Positions 63,001-64,000 of a stretch of DNA of 64,000 nucleotides are shown here, in pieces. Source of the DNA: Bradyrhizobium murdochi (GTDB lineage: Bacteria > Pseudomonadota > Alphaproteobacteria > Rhizobiales > Xanthobacteraceae); NCBI RefSeq assembly GCF_000472965.1, contig NZ_AXAU01000014.1, positions 130,314-194,313 of the forward strand, written 5' to 3'. Positions within the stretch are counted from its first letter, which is position 1. Every line of letters starts with the position of its first letter. Under the pieces are notes generated by a model that worked only from the letters and a program-made list of their open reading frames with translations, did no database searches and was not told the origin of the DNA. The position numbers were made by a program, and so were the translations under genes.

Positions 63001-63124
63001 AGGAGGGGTCTTCCGCCCGCCCGAGCATGACGAAGGCGTAGGCGCCTGCCGCCGCCAGCAGGACGATGAAGAACAGGGTGACGGCCCGTTCACGAACGGC
63101 GATCGCGGAAAGATTGAAATTCAT
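60014..63124 (-). CDS. RND-family efflux pump, inner-membrane transporter
   Basis: A 1036-residue RND transporter with the usual duplicated 6-helix halves and two large periplasmic loops. The proton-relay aspartates are visible in ALGLLVDDAIIAIEVM. The N-terminus is FNLSAIAVRERAVTLFFIVLLAAAGAYAF. Sequence type fits the CusA/AcrB-distant group (COG0841). It exports hydrophobic or toxic compounds together with a periplasmic adaptor. The ATG at 63124 has AGGAG upstream; GTG at 63127 is an alternative. Normally the adaptor gene lies directly upstream; here an NTF2-like gene intervenes. Confidence 0.94.
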   Translation of the reverse strand: MNFNLSAIAVRERAVTLFFIVLLAAAGAYAFVMLGRAEDPSFTIKTLTVTTVWPGATAREMQDQVAEPLEKRIQELTWYDRVETTTRPGYAYMTVTLKDSTPPSSVQEEFYQARKKLGDEARKLPSGVLGPFVNDEYSDVSFALYALKAKGMPMRELARQAETIRQDLLHVPGVKKINILGERPEQIFIEFSYAKLATLGVSAQDIVAALQRQNTVTPAGSIDTKGPQVFIRVDGAYDSVQAIADTPIVAAGRTLKLSDIAEVRRGYEDPPTYLIRHQGEPSVMLAAVMQEGWDGLALGKALEERSAAIARTLPLGMTLAKVSDQAVNITSAVDEFMMKFAMALGVVLLVSLLSLGWRVGIVVAAAVPLTLAVVFLIMLETGRFFDRITLGALILALGLLVDDAIIAIEVMVVKMEEGMDRIKAAAYAWSHTAAPMLSGTLVTVAGFLPVGFARSTAGEYAGNIFWVVGFALIVSWIVAVIFTPYLGVKMLPAIKPIEGGHHAIYGTPNYQRLRGLITFAVRHKFVTSGIVAIAFALSVVGMGAVKQQFFPTSDRPEVLVEVRLPEGTSIETTTATVEKLEHWLQDQSEAKIVTSYVGQGAPRFFFAMAPELPDPAFAKIVVLTPDAEAREALKHRLRQAVSDGLAPEANVRVTQLVFGPYTPFPVEFRVMGPDPAQLYAISEKALGIMRGVPDVRQANRDWGNRTPVLRFIPDQDRLNLIGLSPAEVGRQLQFLLTGIPVTQVREDIRNVPIVARSAGGERLDPARLADFSLMSRDGRPIPLDQIGHSQVRLEEPIMKRRDRTPVVTIRSDINEATQPPEVSKEIKTALQPLIASLPAGYRIELGGSIEEATKANDALATVFPAMIAAMLIVIMLQVRSFSTMAMVMLTAPLGLVGVVPALLAFNQPFGFNAILGLIGLAGILMRNTLILTEQIKENRAAGLDDYHAVIEATVQRTRPVILTALAAVLAFIPLTHSVFWGSMAYTLIGGTAVGTVLILLFLPALYAAWFRVKATADEIHEDSTEESELQTAMAAE

Positions 63125-63240
63125 CACTTGGCCACTCCTAATCCTAGACGTTCGTCCTGGCGCTCACGCCGTCCTGCAGCAGGTGGGCGCCGAGTGAACC
63201 GCGCTTTTCTAAGGAACGCGGGCCTCTGGCTGCGCATCTG
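63125..63240 (-). pseudogene. remnant of an RND adaptor gene 3' end
   Basis: Just before the pump's start, the minus strand at about 63146-63190 encodes GAHLLQDGVSARTNV and a TAG stop, nearly the same as the end of the intact adaptor (GAHLLQEGARVRTASENNGN). Only the last 15 or so codons remain. It represents the 3' scrap of a second adaptor gene that was lost. Confidence 0.65.
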
Positions 63241-63699
63241 CTAACTTACAATTGGTTCGGCGACAGCTTCTTTGAGGCCGGCTGCCGCTTGGGCCGCAAG
63301 CCCACGGGCCGCCTCCTGTGAATCTTGAAATTCCTCGAGTGCATAAACTCTACCCCACCGCAGGGTGAACACGTGGAGACCACGGTTGACGTACGACGTG
63401 TCGCCGCTGAGCAGCGTTGCGGTGGCGTCCCACTGGACAAACACGGTGGTGTGCCACGGCCAGCCTTTCACCCAGATGTTGTTGACCGTGATATGGAGAG
63501 TGGGCTGGACGCGGCCGAGGCGCTCAAACCAGCGGCGCAGCGCTTCTTTGTCGTGGCGCTCACCAGCAAGCGCGTGGGCGCCGGAAACGCGGTGATGGAC
63601 ATCCGGCGCGACCGCTTTCACCGCGTCATCCCAGCGGTGGTTGTTGACGTGGTCGAAGGTCTTTCGGATTTCTTTCTTGACAATGTAGCTGTATAGCAT
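63241..63699 (-). CDS. NTF2/SnoaL-like protein
   Basis: A 152-residue protein with an NTF2-like fold (IRKTFDHVNNHRWDDAVKAVAPDVHHRVSGAHALAGERHDKEALRRWFERL; TVNNIWVKGWPWHTTVFVQW; YVNRGLHVFTLRWGRV). No signal peptide. Such small proteins are polyketide cyclases, isomerases or binding proteins; the function is not predictable. It lies between the RND adaptor and the RND pump, an unusual location, with duplicated pump/adaptor fragments on its sides. ATG 63699 has GGAGGACGG upstream, derived from duplicated pump leader DNA. Confidence 0.85.
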   Translation of the reverse strand: MLYSYIVKKEIRKTFDHVNNHRWDDAVKAVAPDVHHRVSGAHALAGERHDKEALRRWFERLGRVQPTLHITVNNIWVKGWPWHTTVFVQWDATATLLSGDTSYVNRGLHVFTLRWGRVYALEEFQDSQEAARGLAAQAAAGLKEAVAEPIVS

Positions 63700-63712
63700 T
63701 TGCCGTCCTCCG

Positions 63713-63735
63713 ACGGTGATCGCGGAAAGATTGAA
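63713..63735 (-). repeat. duplicated 5' coding segment of the RND pump
   Basis: A 23-bp sequence that differs by one base from the pump's N-terminal coding segment at 63096-63118 (containing TTCAATCTTTCCGCGATC). Here it lies right after the adaptor stop, encoding FNLSAI without a start codon, and leads into the NTF2-like gene. Confidence 0.85.
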
Positions 63736-63740
63736 GCTCG

Positions 63741-64000
63741 CTAGTTTCCGTTGTTTTCAGATGCAGTCCTGACGCGAGCGCCCTCCTGGAGAAGGTGAGC
63801 GCCGAGGGCAACAACCGCATCACCAGAGCTCACTCCGGAGATCACGGCGGTTTCGCTGCTTACTCGAACAAGCTTGACTGGCCGAAAGCGTACGCTTGAG
63901 GTGGCGCTATCCAGGACCCACACACCGGTCTTCCGGCCGTCATCGAGCACGGCTCCCAGCGGGACCTGGACTTCCGGCTGATTCGCCTGGCTTGCCAGCC
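63741..64000 (-). CDS. RND efflux membrane-fusion (adaptor) protein, C-terminal part
   Basis: The last 86 codons of a periplasmic adaptor, entering from the right edge: PEVQVPLGAVLDDGRKTGVW, SSVRFRPVKLVRVSSETAVI and a GLxxGDxVVxxG-type turn (VSSGDAVVALGAHLLQEGARV). This pattern is the beta-barrel and membrane-proximal end of HlyD/AcrA-type adaptors. It links the RND pump to an outer-membrane channel. The 5' part is outside the window. Confidence 0.88.
   Translation of the reverse strand, partial: LASQANQPEVQVPLGAVLDDGRKTGVWVLDSATSSVRFRPVKLVRVSSETAVISGVSSGDAVVALGAHLLQEGARVRTASENNGN

Noticed and set aside
61220..63244. Plus-strand open frame of 674 codons opposite the RND pump
   Set aside because: Antisense shadow in high-GC DNA: histidine/arginine/aspartate-rich composition without any domain, while the minus strand encodes a complete RND transporter.
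1..64000. CRISPR arrays, tRNA or rRNA genes, intact insertion sequences
   Set aside because: Scanned for regular spacer repeats, cloverleaf signatures and transposase motifs; none could be supported.

Overview
The window looks like a chromosomal segment of a slow-growing alphaproteobacterium of the Bradyrhizobium/Rhodopseudomonas type. This rests on the high GC content, a Rhizobiales-type intergenic palindrome near 47.1 kb, many orphan tricarboxylate-transporter binding proteins, and small lineage-type proteins such as a DUF4167 protein. No rRNA, tRNA, CRISPR array or intact insertion sequence was seen. About 50 credible protein genes are present, several of them broken.

1-9.1 kb: one tightly overlapping minus-strand operon carrying a D-carbamoylase-type amidase, two amino-acid-type binding proteins with one permease and one ATPase, a NodB-type deacetylase/amidase, a Tat-exported family-5 binding protein and an amidohydrolase cut by the left edge. 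A divergent LysR gene faces it. It reads as uptake and hydrolysis of a cyclic amide, hydantoin or N-carbamoyl compound.

9.5-12.4 kb: a radical SAM protein, a SAM hydroxide adenosyltransferase and small hypotheticals.

12.7-23.3 kb: a sulfur-flavoured module. An APS-reductase-like flavoprotein, a short AprB-like 2[4Fe-4S] ferredoxin and a HEAT-repeat protein lie with ferredoxin-NADP reductase and a frameshifted YeiH-type exporter. Divergent from these are a DUF971 protein, a Crp/Fnr regulator and a nitrate/sulfonate/taurine-type ABC transporter whose binding protein carries a C-terminal NosL-like domain. A LysR gene at the end is truncated. This is the best candidate for an undescribed system.

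23.2-25.9 kb: a decayed stretch of small hypotheticals, one broken by a CT-repeat slip.

25.9-40 kb: stress and housekeeping accessory genes. These are a HIT protein, nicotinate phosphoribosyltransferase, an MBL hydrolase, CheR, LigD split into three overlapping genes (phosphoesterase, ligase, polymerase), a divergent phosphosulfolactate-synthase homologue with an MmgE/PrpD protein, a site-2 protease with CBS domains, PRPP synthetase and DoxX.

40-56.3 kb: an aromatic or 2-hydroxyacid catabolic island. It has a Rieske dioxygenase (alpha and beta), an SDR dehydrogenase, two FAD hydroxylases, two ThDP enzymes (one with an apparent internal deletion), a GlcD-like oxidase and three TctC/Bug binding proteins, with an IclR regulator. 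Four copies of an inverted repeat (consensus GATGTCCA-N5-TGGACATC) sit at every divergent or leading promoter, suggesting a single IclR regulon.

56.7-64 kb: a LysR gene with a perfect palindrome over its own ribosome-binding region, a Tat-exported SnoaL/NTF2-like protein, an MBL hydrolase, a TetR regulator, an RND pump and the 3' end of its adaptor. An NTF2-like gene sits between adaptor and pump, flanked by duplicated scraps of both.
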